NCBI GenBank assembly: GCA_963578105.1
Contig: CAUZBP010000016.1
Location: 1-64,000, forward strand
Direction of reading: 5' to 3'
Length of the DNA stretch: 64,000 nucleotides
Source: GCA-2718815 sp963578105
Lineage (GTDB): Bacteria; Planctomycetota; Planctomycetia; Pirellulales; Pirellulaceae
A program made the translations under genes and the position numbers. The notes under the pieces are model-generated. The model did no database searches and was not told where the DNA came from. It saw nothing but the letters and a program-made list of their open reading frames with translations. Each line of letters begins with the position of its first letter. Position 1 is the first letter of the stretch. Of this stretch, positions 16,652 through 26,948 are shown one piece after another.

Positions 16652-17527
16652 TCATTCGATGACCTTCGTCAGGGGATATTCGACAATCCCTCGAGCTCCA
16701 GCGGATTTCAGACGAGGAATGATGTTGCGGACCACGGTTTCGTCCAGAACAGTGATCACATCGACCCATTGTTCGTCGGCCAAATTGGTGACAGTCGGAT
16801 TTTGAAGTGCCGGTAGTAAGGCCAGAACTTGTTCTACTCGATCTCGCGGCACATTCATCATCAGACCCACTTTACCTTCTGCCGCAATTGCTCCATTCAA
16901 CATGAGAGCAATGTCATCGATTTTCTGTCGCTTCTGAGGATCCCGGTAAGATTCATGATTGGCAATGAAGCGAGTCGTACTCTGCAAAACCTCGGCCACA
17001 ATACGAAGATTGTTGGCGCGCAGAGAATTTCCCGTTTCCGTCACTTCAACAATTGCGTCGGCCAGTTGGGGTGGTTTGACTTCTGTAGCGCCCCAACTGA
17101 ATTCAACGTTGGCAGTCACTCCGTGCTCGCCTAGAAAGCGTTCAGTCATGCCAACTACTTCGGTTGCAATTCGCGCATTCTGCAAATCTTTCACCTCCTG
17201 AACCGGGGAATCATTGGGAACACACAGCACCCAACGAACTGGGCGACGGCTTACTTTTGAGAACACAAGTTCCGTCACTTCATGGACGTCAGCACCCGTT
17301 TCAACGATCCAATCGTGCCCAGTGAGTCCCGCATCCAGAACCCCGTCCTGTACATAACGGGCCATTTCCTGCGCGCGAATCAACATACATTCAATATCGT
17401 CGTCATCAATTGTGGGAAAGTAGCTGCGCGAACTGAATTTAATTCTATATCCGGCACGACGAAAGAGTTCGCCGGTCGCTTCCTGAAGACTGCCGGCAGG
17501 AATACCGAGTTTGAGAAGTGGAGCCAT
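16652..17527 (-). CDS. hisG: ATP phosphoribosyltransferase HisG (long form)
   Basis: HisG catalyses the first step of histidine biosynthesis, joining ATP and PRPP. From ATG 17527 (MAPLLKLGIPAGSL) it is 291 residues, the size of the long, feedback-regulated form with a C-terminal ACT-like regulatory domain (about 215-290, LLPALQNPTVTNL). The catalytic PRPP-binding loop is seen as VEVTETGNSLRANN. The frame stays open 93 bases further upstream, but that part has no family resemblance. It is transcribed with hisI, which lies 204 bases upstream on the same strand, and is convergent with bioD. Confidence 0.93.
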   Translation of the reverse strand: MAPLLKLGIPAGSLQEATGELFRRAGYRIKFSSRSYFPTIDDDDIECMLIRAQEMARYVQDGVLDAGLTGHDWIVETGADVHEVTELVFSKVSRRPVRWVLCVPNDSPVQEVKDLQNARIATEVVGMTERFLGEHGVTANVEFSWGATEVKPPQLADAIVEVTETGNSLRANNLRIVAEVLQSTTRFIANHESYRDPQKRQKIDDIALMLNGAIAAEGKVGLMMNVPRDRVEQVLALLPALQNPTVTNLADEQWVDVITVLDETVVRNIIPRLKSAGARGIVEYPLTKVIE

Positions 17528-17731
17528 GATGGGGAATCGTTCAGGGGTCAGAGTGCAGAGGTCCGAGATCACAAGCCAAGGCCAAAGGTCGGTAAGAACA
17601 AAAAAGCAAATCGCTCCCACGCCGCAAAATCTGGATCGTTAATCAACCACGAATGAGGCATTGGCGTGTGAATTTTTCTTCATGTTCTGAATTCCGAGTT
17701 TTTACCTCTCAGCTTACTCTCAAGTTAAACT

Positions 17732-18130
17732 TTACTTTGACTTGCCATAGACCTCTTGAGGGTCGAATAGACGCTCGCCCACTACTTCAAATCCGTCGGA
17801 GGTCACCTTGCGGAAAAAACAACTGCGGAACCCTTCGTGGCAGGCGGCGCCACCTATTTGCTTGACCTTCAATAAAATGGTATCCGCGTCGCAGTCAAAA
17901 CAGATTTCCTGTACCTGCTGCACGTTACCACTTTCCTCGCCTTTCCTCCACAGTTTTCCACGACTGCGACTGAAGTACACCGCTCGACCCGACTGGAGAG
18001 TCTCTGCATAGCTTTCTTCATTCATGTAGGCCAGCATCAAAACATCCCCAGTTTCGAAATCCTGTGCAATCGCAGGAAGTAACCCATCACTTTTCGAAAA
18101 ATCGGGGCCTTGCAACGCGGATTCAGACAT
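17732..18130 (-). CDS. hisI: Phosphoribosyl-AMP cyclohydrolase HisI
   Basis: HisI opens the adenine ring of phosphoribosyl-AMP, the third step of histidine biosynthesis. The 132-residue protein has the metal-binding signatures FDCDADT and the cysteine pair in GAACHEGFRSCFFR, plus the family motif MLAYMNEESY. It is a stand-alone cyclohydrolase without the fused HisE pyrophosphohydrolase. AAGG lies 7 bases before the ATG. It lies upstream of hisG on the same strand, a probable two-gene unit even though the spacing is 204 bases. Confidence 0.95.
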   Translation of the reverse strand: MSESALQGPDFSKSDGLLPAIAQDFETGDVLMLAYMNEESYAETLQSGRAVYFSRSRGKLWRKGEESGNVQQVQEICFDCDADTILLKVKQIGGAACHEGFRSCFFRKVTSDGFEVVGERLFDPQEVYGKSK

Positions 18131-18331
18131 AGCGAACCTTTACTAGACTCGAACAACAGACTCATGCCAAAAATTCGAGTGTAAAGTAGTCTGCCGTCCT
18201 CTTCAAGCGCTGTAGTTGCTTCGAGATGACGCTTTTCGACGGTTCGGCCATAACAACACCTCTGCAGATCCGTCCCCAGGGGAACGTTCGACCAGCGGGA
18301 AACCCACCGTGAATCGGAACAGGGGTTACGC

Positions 18332-20500
18332 TCAGTTCACCATGATCTCGGCCATCGAATCGGTGCGTGTTTGTGCGGCACGAGTATCGACATCGAGACA
18401 CATGGTCACACTCCAGCGTCCGTCCTGATCGCCACGGACAAACCAGTGCGGCAAAACAACGACGGATTGGTGAACAAGCTCGAAACCCCCTTCCGACTGG
18501 CTGACAGTTTCGACAGGAAACGTCCAGAAGGATGTCGGTTGATTCGTGGTTAACTTCAAGTTGATTCCCAACCACTCATCGACCATCCCAATGGTAAGAA
18601 CATTTTCCAAATCCAATCGAGTCTGTAACTGACCCAGTCGATTCAGATCACCCGAATAGAAATACCGATCTTCGGCTTCGGCCGGAAGTCCGGCAAAATT
18701 GAACTCGACCCCGAAGTGTAAATCATGGTCCGTAGGTAAACCCTCCAGCAGGTAAGCAATTTCCAAACTGGAACTTCCTGCTTGCAAAGACACGCCCTTG
18801 GTAATCTGAACCGTTTTGTTGAATGCCAAGCCTGTCCGTGTCATCTGAGCTTGGATACGGTCCGGATTACGGCGCAAACGGGCATCATAAACAGCCTCCA
18901 CAAAGTTACCCCGTTCCACGGCTAAACCGTCGGCAATTGCTTCCAGGCTGACGTTGTGATCGTAAAAATGATCCAACAAACTCTTGCGCGAGTTGGGGTC
19001 GTACTGCAATCTCTGATCGAGCCCTTCGTGCTTGAAGACGACACGATCGTGGATACTTGATGTTTCCTCCTCCTGCTGGACAGTACCCCGCTGTACTCTT
19101 TCGTGGTACGACTCTGGTCGACGAGTGAGTGTGGCCCCCAGATTATGACGGATACTCCGCACGTCGAACTCGTAAAGTTGTCCGCCCATAGCTGGAGCAA
19201 GATAAGCGACCAACTGATCATTCGCTAAACGCAATTCTTGGCGCATGTCAAAATTCAGGTCTTTGGCTTCTGCGTGAACCCAACTCTCCTTTTTGCCCGT
19301 TGCTTGTTCCAGCAGGTTGTCAGCCGCAATCAGATGGCTATAGACCGCATTTCGAAGATGCGGAAGATAAATCCCCCCGAAGGCACCATGCCAGTAACTG
19401 CAATTGCACTGTCCCTGATACAATTCGGTCCGGGCTTGTTCTATCAGTTCACTGGAACACCCTGTGGTGGCTAGATCGTCCAGGCGAGTACTCAACTCCA
19501 TCATCCTGGCATACATCTCATTGGCTTCGGGATACTTTACTTTGAAGTTCCTCCAGAAGCCTCCCCGCATGAAACCAGAAATCCGCGGCCAACGAGGGTC
19601 TTTCTCCATCTCGTGCTGCAAGTGGTCGTAGTCCAGCTTTCTCTCCGTCGGCAACGCCCATTCCGTCATTTCACGATAGCTGCCTTCGGGCAAATAGGTT
19701 TTCCCCGTGGGAAGTGTGTTGGAGAACGCCTCCGCGGGAGTCGTTACCTGCAACCACTCCTGATTCGTGACTAATGCATCGAAGAACTTTCTTAACCAAC
19801 CATCACCGTATACATGGCGTTTGGTTTCGGGCCAAGTTCCAAACTTCTCGCCATCGTCGCCGAAAACGACGACAGGATCAGGCGTTGTATCTGCAATTCG
19901 CCGAAGGTGTTGGATCGTCTCTTCCGGATCTGCAAAAGGAATGAGATAGCGCAATTTCTCGCTACCAGGAAAAACTGCCAACGTATTTCCATCATCCTCG
20001 GTGACATAATAGCCTGTCAGTTGCTCCTCGCGTAAACCAGCATTCTTGAAGTGGTAATCATCTAAAAATGTGTATTCAATTCCTGCACGTGATAAATCAG
20101 CGGTCAAAGCCTGTTCCCAAACCCGTTCCGCAATCCACATACCCTTGACATCGGCTCCCAAACGTTGCTCAAGCCACTGGGTATACTTCGTGATCTGGCC
20201 GATCCGATCACGTGACGGAATCATCGTCAAAATTGGCTCATAGTAAGCACCTCCGATGATCTCGATCCGACCAGCCGCCACGAGACTGGCAACACGATCG
20301 ACATATTCAGGGTGGTGATGCTCGAGCCACTCCATCAGCGGACCACTGACATGCAGGGCGATCTTGAGACGGTCGTACTGCGCGAAAGTCTCTAAAAATG
20401 GTAGATAACTGTCTCGATAAGCCTGTTCAAAAACTCCATCGAAGTTTCCGATAGGTTGATGGTTGTGGAGCAGCAGAATGAGGCGAAGTTGGTTACTCAT
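18332..20500 (-). CDS. GH57 alpha-glucanotransferase / amylase-type enzyme
   Basis: 722 residues. The N-terminal GH57 (beta/alpha)7 barrel begins LLLHNHQPIGNF. The nucleophile region is MWIAERVWE (E125) and the acid/base region is VVFGDDGEKFG (Asp pair 215-216), matching the 4-alpha-glucanotransferase of Thermococcus litoralis type. The middle and C-terminal parts correspond to the DUF1925/DUF1926 accessory domains usual for that group, which are beta-sandwich-rich (about 330-720). It should rearrange or trim alpha-1,4-glucans in the cytoplasm; there is no signal peptide. It lies on the same strand as the GalT-like and glycogen synthase genes, which points to glycogen/maltodextrin turnover. 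Confidence 0.85.
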   Translation of the reverse strand: MSNQLRLILLLHNHQPIGNFDGVFEQAYRDSYLPFLETFAQYDRLKIALHVSGPLMEWLEHHHPEYVDRVASLVAAGRIEIIGGAYYEPILTMIPSRDRIGQITKYTQWLEQRLGADVKGMWIAERVWEQALTADLSRAGIEYTFLDDYHFKNAGLREEQLTGYYVTEDDGNTLAVFPGSEKLRYLIPFADPEETIQHLRRIADTTPDPVVVFGDDGEKFGTWPETKRHVYGDGWLRKFFDALVTNQEWLQVTTPAEAFSNTLPTGKTYLPEGSYREMTEWALPTERKLDYDHLQHEMEKDPRWPRISGFMRGGFWRNFKVKYPEANEMYARMMELSTRLDDLATTGCSSELIEQARTELYQGQCNCSYWHGAFGGIYLPHLRNAVYSHLIAADNLLEQATGKKESWVHAEAKDLNFDMRQELRLANDQLVAYLAPAMGGQLYEFDVRSIRHNLGATLTRRPESYHERVQRGTVQQEEETSSIHDRVVFKHEGLDQRLQYDPNSRKSLLDHFYDHNVSLEAIADGLAVERGNFVEAVYDARLRRNPDRIQAQMTRTGLAFNKTVQITKGVSLQAGSSSLEIAYLLEGLPTDHDLHFGVEFNFAGLPAEAEDRYFYSGDLNRLGQLQTRLDLENVLTIGMVDEWLGINLKLTTNQPTSFWTFPVETVSQSEGGFELVHQSVVVLPHWFVRGDQDGRWSVTMCLDVDTRAAQTRTDSMAEIMVN

Positions 20501-20633
20501 GATTTTGACATTTGGGCTGGGAGTGGCTTGGCTGGAAATCGCATCACTTTTGACAAGCTAGCGACAACGTTTCGCTTATCGGCACCACTTACCCATTCCG
20601 TCTATACTTTCTGCTTAAAATCTCCAGCTGCAG

Positions 20634-21632
20634 CTAAATCTCCAGCTGCGCAAGCCTTTCTGCTGCTTCTTCCGGAGGAACCGTGTTAATAAAACATCCA
20701 GTACCCCACTCAAATCCTGCCGCCATCGACAAACGCGGTAAAATCTCTACATGCCAGTGATAGTGCGGGACAGGCCCGGTGTCAAAGGGGGCCGTGTGGA
20801 TCAGATAATTGTAACCAATTCCCTCAGATACGCGTTCCAACCTGGCAAGTAGTCGGCGCATGAGACATGCCAAATCCGCCAGCACATGATCACTGGTCAA
20901 CTCAAAATGGCTCTGGTGTGACCGAGGGTACACACACATTTCGTAGGGAACCCGGCTGGCATATGGACAGATGGCAACGCAGTGGCGGGAGACTTCCACC
21001 AGACGGACACGCCGGGTTTGTTCTTGCCTTGCGCGCTCGCAAAAGATGCACTTTTCGTTTTGGTCATAGAACTGCTGTGCGGCCTGCCACTTCTGTTGCA
21101 CGGTCGAGGGCAAGAAAGGAATTGCCATGAGCTGACTATGAACATGTTCGACGGACGCCCCGGCGGCGGCACCCACGTTTTTGAAGATCAAGCCGTACAC
21201 CAGTCGTTTGTCATTTCGTAACATACCCAGACGATCACGATAGGCTCGAAACACCTCGGCTGCCTCCTGATCGGAGAGTTCCGACAAACTCCTGATGTGT
21301 CTCGGTGACTCGATAATCACTTCGTGGACACCGACGGCAGGTGTCAAGTCACCCAAACTTTCCCCAAGCTTGGCAACATCCTCAACGTTTTCGAGCGCTG
21401 GAAACTTGTTGGGTACCACTCGGACTTGCCAGCCCCTGCCATCCGGAGAACTTCCAGGATTCCGGTAGGCCAAAATCTCACCCGGAGTCTGACTTTCCGA
21501 ACCTTCACAAAACGGGCATTCCATAGACGCAACGCGCGACGCCACCTTCTGATATTCGCGAGGACGCTCGTTTCGGTTCTTGGCGATGATGACCCGACAA
21601 TGAGAAATCGGGTCCTGACGGAGTTCAGGCAT
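20634..21632 (-). CDS. galT: Galactose-1-phosphate uridylyltransferase-like protein (HIT superfamily)
   Basis: 332 residues with the two-half GalT layout. The first half has a CxxC zinc motif (CPFC, C39/C42) and the active-site region EHVHSQ (H163, H165, Q167; canonical HPHGQ). The second half has another CxxC (CIFC) and a histidine cluster HYHWHVEILPRL. GalT exchanges UDP between glucose and galactose; related enzymes in glycogen loci act as nucleotidyltransferases or sugar-phosphate phosphorylases. Its position between GH57 and glgA suggests sugar-nucleotide supply for glycogen rather than galactose catabolism, since galK and galE are absent. Confidence 0.8.
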   Translation of the reverse strand: MPELRQDPISHCRVIIAKNRNERPREYQKVASRVASMECPFCEGSESQTPGEILAYRNPGSSPDGRGWQVRVVPNKFPALENVEDVAKLGESLGDLTPAVGVHEVIIESPRHIRSLSELSDQEAAEVFRAYRDRLGMLRNDKRLVYGLIFKNVGAAAGASVEHVHSQLMAIPFLPSTVQQKWQAAQQFYDQNEKCIFCERARQEQTRRVRLVEVSRHCVAICPYASRVPYEMCVYPRSHQSHFELTSDHVLADLACLMRRLLARLERVSEGIGYNYLIHTAPFDTGPVPHYHWHVEILPRLSMAAGFEWGTGCFINTVPPEEAAERLAQLEI

Positions 21633-21886
21633 GATACCAAGCGTTCAAGGAGGATCGCCCCATCCGACCGTGTTCAACATTGATTTTCAGCGGTTGTCCG
21701 TGCAAAACGAAGGACTGCATCATGAACAACAACTGGAACCGAGCATCCAGGTTACAGAGGATGGTGGGACATTTCCACTTCATTTTGCCTTCGTTGCAAA
21801 CGAGCAAGATGATGAGGGGGAAAAGATTATGCAGAGAACGATTCAATCCTTGAAGCCATCGTGCCGCACCCGGGCAGTCCTGAATT

Positions 21887-23392
21887 TCAGGTCAGACTTC
21901 CGCTGTGAATCGTCCGTCGCACACGCGCGGTGGATTCTTGATACATCCAAACGTATTCCTTGGCGCTACGTGTCCAGGACCAGTCCTGTTTCATACCCGC
22001 CAACACAACCCTGGCCCAATCCTCTTTTCTGGCATAGGTCTGCAGCGCGCGTTCCAAGGTCTGATCCAACTTTTCCACCTGATAAGGGCGAAAACTGAAA
22101 CCGTTTGCTGTTCCTGCTGCTAGAGTTTTTTCATTCGTATCGACGATGGTGTCTGCCAAGCCACCCGTTTCCCGCACCAAGGGTACCGTTCCGTATTTAA
22201 GACTATAGATTTGATTCAAGCCGCAGGGTTCGTAGTTACTGGGCATCAGGAACAGGTCTGCGCCGGCTTCAATCTGGTGCGCTAACAAATCGGAAAACTC
22301 AAGTCGTACAGACAGTTTCTCAGGATAGGCAGCAGCCAATCGTAAAAACATATCCTGGTATTTCTGATCCCCTCTTCCCAAAATGACCCACTGAACATTT
22401 GAATCCGGCAGACGCTTTTTGAGTACTTCACCAATAAGATCGACCCCCTTCTGCTCAACCAGGCGACCGACCACGCCCACTAGAGGAGTCTCGGGCGAGA
22501 CGGGAAGTCCGGTCGCCTCTCCCAAATCCTGCTTGCAGGCTTGTTTTCCGGCATGCCAGTTGTCGGAGGTGTAGTTGAGTGCAATGTGGCGGTCGACAGC
22601 AGGATCCCACACAGAATAATCAACACCGTTGAGAATTCCGCGAACAAGGTAGTTGCGATGAGCCAAGACTCCTTCCAAGCCACAGCCTAACGGTGCTGAC
22701 TGGATTTCCAACGCGTACCTCGGACTCACCGTGTTGATCGCATCCGAAAACACCAGTCCCGTTTTCAATAGATTCAATTTGCCGAAGAATTCCATTTGGT
22801 TCCAATTGAAATACTTCCAATCCAAACCCGTCAGGAGCATGTCCCAATGCCAGAACTGGCCCTGGTAAGCCATGTTATGAATGGTCATGACCGTCGCCAT
22901 GCGGTCGAACTTAGGGGTGTCGGCGTATTCGGTTTTCAAATAGGCAGGAATCAACCCGGTCTGCCAATCATTGCAGTGTAAAACATCGACATCCAATTTG
23001 AGCAAGCGGATCAATTCGAGAACTGATCGGCAGAAAAAAATAAACCGCTCGCAATTATCTTTGTAGTCCACATTGCCCTCACTATACAGTTGAGGACGAT
23101 CGTAATAGTCATCTTGTTCAATGAGATAAACAGGAACGTCTGACTCGGGCAACTGACTTCGAAGAATTCCCCCTCGGACTTGTTTACGGCCGATAGTGAT
23201 GTCCAAATCGACATGCAAATTTTCGTTGGACTGTCCGCATTCGATGCTCTGCCGATAGGCAGGGGCTACAACTGCCACCTGATGCCCGAGCCGGGCGAGT
23301 TCTCGAGGTAACGTCCCGCAGACATCTGCTAGACCACCCGTTTTTGAGAAAGGTACGGCTTCGCTAGTGGCCACCAGGATGTTCACGTCCAC
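21887..23392 (-). CDS. glgA: Glycogen synthase GlgA
   Basis: GT5 glycosyltransferase that extends alpha-1,4-glucan from ADP-glucose (or UDP-glucose). The donor loop K17-T-G-G-L appears at the N-terminus (SEAVPFSKTGGLADVCG). The GT-B C-terminal domain contains PLVGVVGRLVEQKG and the E-x7-E-type segment MPSNYEPCGLNQIYSLKYGTVP split around a catalytic Glu. Length (501) is slightly above the usual 480. The start reads GTG, with a second GTG two codons later. It heads a minus-strand group with the GalT-like and GH57 genes; spacings of 254 and 133 bases leave co-transcription uncertain. Confidence 0.93.
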   Translation of the reverse strand: MDVNILVATSEAVPFSKTGGLADVCGTLPRELARLGHQVAVVAPAYRQSIECGQSNENLHVDLDITIGRKQVRGGILRSQLPESDVPVYLIEQDDYYDRPQLYSEGNVDYKDNCERFIFFCRSVLELIRLLKLDVDVLHCNDWQTGLIPAYLKTEYADTPKFDRMATVMTIHNMAYQGQFWHWDMLLTGLDWKYFNWNQMEFFGKLNLLKTGLVFSDAINTVSPRYALEIQSAPLGCGLEGVLAHRNYLVRGILNGVDYSVWDPAVDRHIALNYTSDNWHAGKQACKQDLGEATGLPVSPETPLVGVVGRLVEQKGVDLIGEVLKKRLPDSNVQWVILGRGDQKYQDMFLRLAAAYPEKLSVRLEFSDLLAHQIEAGADLFLMPSNYEPCGLNQIYSLKYGTVPLVRETGGLADTIVDTNEKTLAAGTANGFSFRPYQVEKLDQTLERALQTYARKEDWARVVLAGMKQDWSWTRSAKEYVWMYQESTARVRRTIHSGSLT

Positions 23393-23535
23393 CTACTTCC
23401 ATCTGGGATCAAAATCCGGATCTAACTGAAGGACACGACGAGAAATCGAATTCCGTATTTTAAGAAAAAAAATCGTTCCTCTAACGTCGTGTCATCTCAC
23501 TAGAAAGAAACCAGTTTGTACTGCCAGGCAAGGAT

Positions 23536-24729
23536 TTAGGTCAAGACAGAAACGATGGCATCACACAATCGGCCCAGATTCTCGGGCGTAATTCCAGCAA
23601 CATTGATGCGTCCGCTACGCACAATATAGATCGAATATCTTTCGCGGAGTTGGTCCACTTGCTCGGGAGTCAGGCCGGAGAACGAAAACATCCCTCGCTG
23701 CCCTTGAATAAAAGAGAAATCACGATTTGCGCCTTTGGCTTGCATCGTCTCTACGAATTGACGGCGCATCTCGTTGATTCGTTTTCGCATTCCTGCCAGT
23801 TCCTGCTCCCATTGGGACCGCAATTCCTTGGACGACAAAATGGCGTTGACGATCGCCGCCCCGTGAGCCGGCGGATTCGAGTAGTTGGCCCGGACGGTGG
23901 CTTTAACCTGGCTTAACGTAGCTGCTGCTGCTTTGGCACTGGCCGCTACAATCGTCAGGGCACCCACTCTTTCCCGATACAGGCCAAAGTTCTTGGAAAA
24001 TGAACTGCAAATCAACATTTCGGGCACCACTTCGCTCAAAATTCGTAAACCGGCGGCATCCTCTTCCAGACCATCTCCGAATCCTTGATAAGCAAAATCG
24101 ACCAACGGCAAAAGTTCCCGCTCGACCAGGACGTCTGCCATGCGTTGCCATTGGTCTCTATTCGGGTCGACACCGGTCGGGTTATGACAGCATGCATGCA
24201 GCAGGACCACGTCACCAGTCGGAATGGATTCCAGTTGCTGTAAAGTTGCGTCGAAATCCAAAATGTTTTTCGCAGTGTCAAAGTAGGGATAGTTTTCGGT
24301 ATCCAGGCCGGCCGCTTGAAACACGCTGGAGTGATTCGCCCATGTGGGACTGCTCATCCAGATTTTTTTGTCTGGAAACATCTTGTGCAAAAAATTTCCG
24401 GCAACGCGCAATGCGCCGGTTCCACCGGGAGCTTGCACGACACTGACTCGAGGGTCGCCAGCCAAAGGATGATTTGCCCCCCAAAAAAGTTCCTGCACGT
24501 AACGACCGTAATCAGGACTTCCGTCGATTGCCAGATAAGATTTTGTTGTCTCCTGCGACACCAGGGTTCGCTCAGCTTCCTTGACGCATTCCAGAATCGG
24601 CGTCAAGCCAGACTGATCTTTGTAGACGCCTACACCGAGGTTGATTTTTTCTGGATGCGTATCATTCTTAAAAGCTTCTGTTAAGCCGATAATCGGATCG
24701 GGCGGGGCCGCTTCCACTTGTTCAAACAC
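23536..24729 (-). CDS. Aspartate/aromatic aminotransferase (AspC/TyrB type)
   Basis: Fold type I PLP enzyme of subgroup Ia-gamma. The N-terminal NLGVGVYKDQSGLTPIL, the HACCHNPTGVDP segment and the Schiff-base lysine K246 in SSFSKNFGLYRERVG identify the AspC/TyrB branch that transaminates aspartate and aromatic amino acids with 2-oxoglutarate. The length of 397 is standard. The start is GTG, with AGGAAAG about 7 bases upstream. It sits alone between glgA and an unrelated gene. Precise substrate preference cannot be read from the sequence. Confidence 0.92.
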   Translation of the reverse strand: MFEQVEAAPPDPIIGLTEAFKNDTHPEKINLGVGVYKDQSGLTPILECVKEAERTLVSQETTKSYLAIDGSPDYGRYVQELFWGANHPLAGDPRVSVVQAPGGTGALRVAGNFLHKMFPDKKIWMSSPTWANHSSVFQAAGLDTENYPYFDTAKNILDFDATLQQLESIPTGDVVLLHACCHNPTGVDPNRDQWQRMADVLVERELLPLVDFAYQGFGDGLEEDAAGLRILSEVVPEMLICSSFSKNFGLYRERVGALTIVAASAKAAAATLSQVKATVRANYSNPPAHGAAIVNAILSSKELRSQWEQELAGMRKRINEMRRQFVETMQAKGANRDFSFIQGQRGMFSFSGLTPEQVDQLRERYSIYIVRSGRINVAGITPENLGRLCDAIVSVLT

Positions 24730-25147
24730 GAAATAACTTTCCTGCTAATTCTCAAATTATTGGGAGATAATACGAGTTCCAACTCCCTGAAACACATCAA
24801 GAATCCATCCATCACGATCAACAAAACAGGTCGCACCCTAATGGACGCTTCCTGAATATCCGACCGCCATACTACCTTGGAGCACCTGCTTGAGATAGCC
24901 CGTCGCTTGCGTCGCGAAACATGCGTCAGAAACGCGTGCCGAAGGAGCTCGCTCGCGTCTATCCCCGCAAGATGGCTCCGAGGCGGCTGGTGAGGCCTTG
25001 AAATGGACGGGAAGACGTCGAGACGCTGCAGAAGAGAGACGGCCGCAAAACATTCTCTGACAAGCAACCTGCTACAGGCTGAAGCCTGCTTCTCCACCCG
25101 GTCCGTCACTCAGTGATCCTGCATCCATGTTCGGGCAGTTGCCTGGA
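24730..25147. other. Intergenic region without recognisable gene
   Basis: 418 bases between two minus-strand genes. An open frame of 142 codons overlaps the aminotransferase start but has no domain. A short hairpin (CAGGC TGAA GCCTG, 25075-25088) is the only structure I notice; it has no U-run. Confidence 0.3.
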
Positions 25148-26701
25148 TCATGGATTGAATTGCTGCAGCAACTTGCGCCCTTTGTAGATTGTATAGGCGT
25201 CTTCCGGTCGGATGGGTCCTGGCCGCTTCACTGCGGGATACCAGAAAATTTCCTGCATATCAGCAATCACACTGCCAATAACATCTTGCCGGTGAGCAGT
25301 TGCAATCAGAGCGATCTCCCCAAAGAAAAATCCTAACGCGACAGATTCAATGTCCCCGAAGCCTTCCACACCTAACTTCTGTTCTAAAAACTGCACATCG
25401 GATCTTTGCCTGTCATCCAATCGATTGATCTCCAGTTCGAAAATCTCTTCATGTTCTGCCTGCCATCCTGCGTAGGCGCTGTAGATATCGTCAGGAGGTA
25501 GATCTTCAAGACTGCACGTAAGCGCGTGGACGAGGGGGCCCGAAATCCCGATATTACTGAAAGTACCATTAGGAAATTCGTAGGTGTAACGGAACAGAAA
25601 GCATTCGACTGGTTCATCGTAACCTGGCCAATATTGAGTTTGTTGATGCACCGCCTCGATACGACTGGGTGCCAATCCAAAATGCGTTGACTCGGCCAAA
25701 CAGCAAGCCAATTCGGCTTCGGCACGAGCCACGGTCGATTTGAACTCGTCCTTAATTTCATCCAGGAATTGCAATTCCTCCGCATAAGACAGCACACGCA
25801 ATCGGGCAACCGGCTCGGTGACGAGCGACGCAAGTGTTTTTTTTCCGGATTTTTCTCCCAGCCGCACCAAGGCGGCAGCCGCTTCAGTGCATACACGGCG
25901 ATGGCCCAGTTCCAGAGCTTGAAATAGCTTCCCAACAGCGGCCGAATCACCTATCAGTCCCAAGGCATCGCAAAGCGATACGGCCAGCGCAACACCGTCG
26001 TTCACCTGATCGCGGGCCTTATCCCAACTTGCTGCATCGACGGCTGAGAAACTTTCCAGCCTGCCCAATCGCCCAGTAACATTCCCCAATAATTCAATAA
26101 GGGTCTCGCTGAGATCACTGGCAGGATGCCGCGTTACCATCCCTGAACGAGTTATATAATTCGCCAAATCAAGAATGGGAGTGGCTACCTGCACGTGCGC
26201 CAGACCACCGAAAAGGACTGGGAACAAAGCAGTTACATCAAAATCCCGCGTACGAAACAGCGGAAAAAAGGGGGCGGCTGCGTGTGTTGACAAGCGGGGC
26301 GGATCGGTGGATACCAATTCAGAAAATTGCCTCAAATGGTCGCCGGACAACTCCTGCACCAAGGCAATGAGGAGATAATGACGCACATTACTTTTCTGCC
26401 CAAGCTTCCGGTAGAGTGCGACGATCTGAGCGTCAACATTGGTTTCGGAATCAGCTTGACCCAGGGGAAACGCAGTAGCAAGCCTCCGTACCATCTTGGC
26501 AAACAACGCTTCCAGGAACTGCTCTTCGGCAGCATCCGCTGAAAGCGGCCCTATTTCGAGCAGACCTTGGAGAAGTTCGCATAGTTGATCGTCCGTTGCC
26601 TGCAGGACCCATGCGGTACGCCGAAGACATTCGGCGCGATCAGCACCATCAAGTTCCGCAAAGTCAAAGAGATCTTGCAGTGATGCGGGTGAACCATTCA
26701 T
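25148..26701 (-). CDS. Alpha-helical repeat (HEAT-like) protein, function unknown
   Basis: 517 residues, soluble, with no signal peptide. The first 330 residues are almost wholly helical, with regularly spaced Leu/Ala (for example LGLIGDSAAVGKLFQALELG, then EAAAALVRLGEKSGKKTL), consistent with a HEAT/ARM-like solenoid. The C-terminal 180 residues are mixed alpha/beta and rich in aromatic and acidic residues (PGYDEPVECFLFRYTYEF). I do not recognise a named family. No Shine-Dalgarno stands out before the ATG. It is divergent from the H1-like gene and appears monocistronic. Confidence 0.6.
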   Translation of the reverse strand: MNGSPASLQDLFDFAELDGADRAECLRRTAWVLQATDDQLCELLQGLLEIGPLSADAAEEQFLEALFAKMVRRLATAFPLGQADSETNVDAQIVALYRKLGQKSNVRHYLLIALVQELSGDHLRQFSELVSTDPPRLSTHAAAPFFPLFRTRDFDVTALFPVLFGGLAHVQVATPILDLANYITRSGMVTRHPASDLSETLIELLGNVTGRLGRLESFSAVDAASWDKARDQVNDGVALAVSLCDALGLIGDSAAVGKLFQALELGHRRVCTEAAAALVRLGEKSGKKTLASLVTEPVARLRVLSYAEELQFLDEIKDEFKSTVARAEAELACCLAESTHFGLAPSRIEAVHQQTQYWPGYDEPVECFLFRYTYEFPNGTFSNIGISGPLVHALTCSLEDLPPDDIYSAYAGWQAEHEEIFELEINRLDDRQRSDVQFLEQKLGVEGFGDIESVALGFFFGEIALIATAHRQDVIGSVIADMQEIFWYPAVKRPGPIRPEDAYTIYKGRKLLQQFNP

Positions 26702-26948
26702 AAGAGAAGTTATACTTGGCTTCGCCTTCGAACGAAACTATTTTGAAAAGTCTATTGACCAAAAGTTGGCAAAAATGTTCCAATACGCCAAACTGGTGGG
26801 GTCGTGCAGGTAGTTCAGTTCGGCCGAGTATTTGGCCAGCGTCAATCAGCGACCTTGCATTCATGTCCCCAGCTTCCTCTGTATGGGTGCCCCAGAGGAA
26901 ACGACTGTATTTTTTGCAATGGGCCCCGATCCTTCAGGAGCCTCATAG

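Noticed and set aside
24681..25109. 142-codon minus-strand frame upstream of the aminotransferase
   Set aside because: It overlaps the start of the aminotransferase in another frame and shows no domain or ribosome-binding site.
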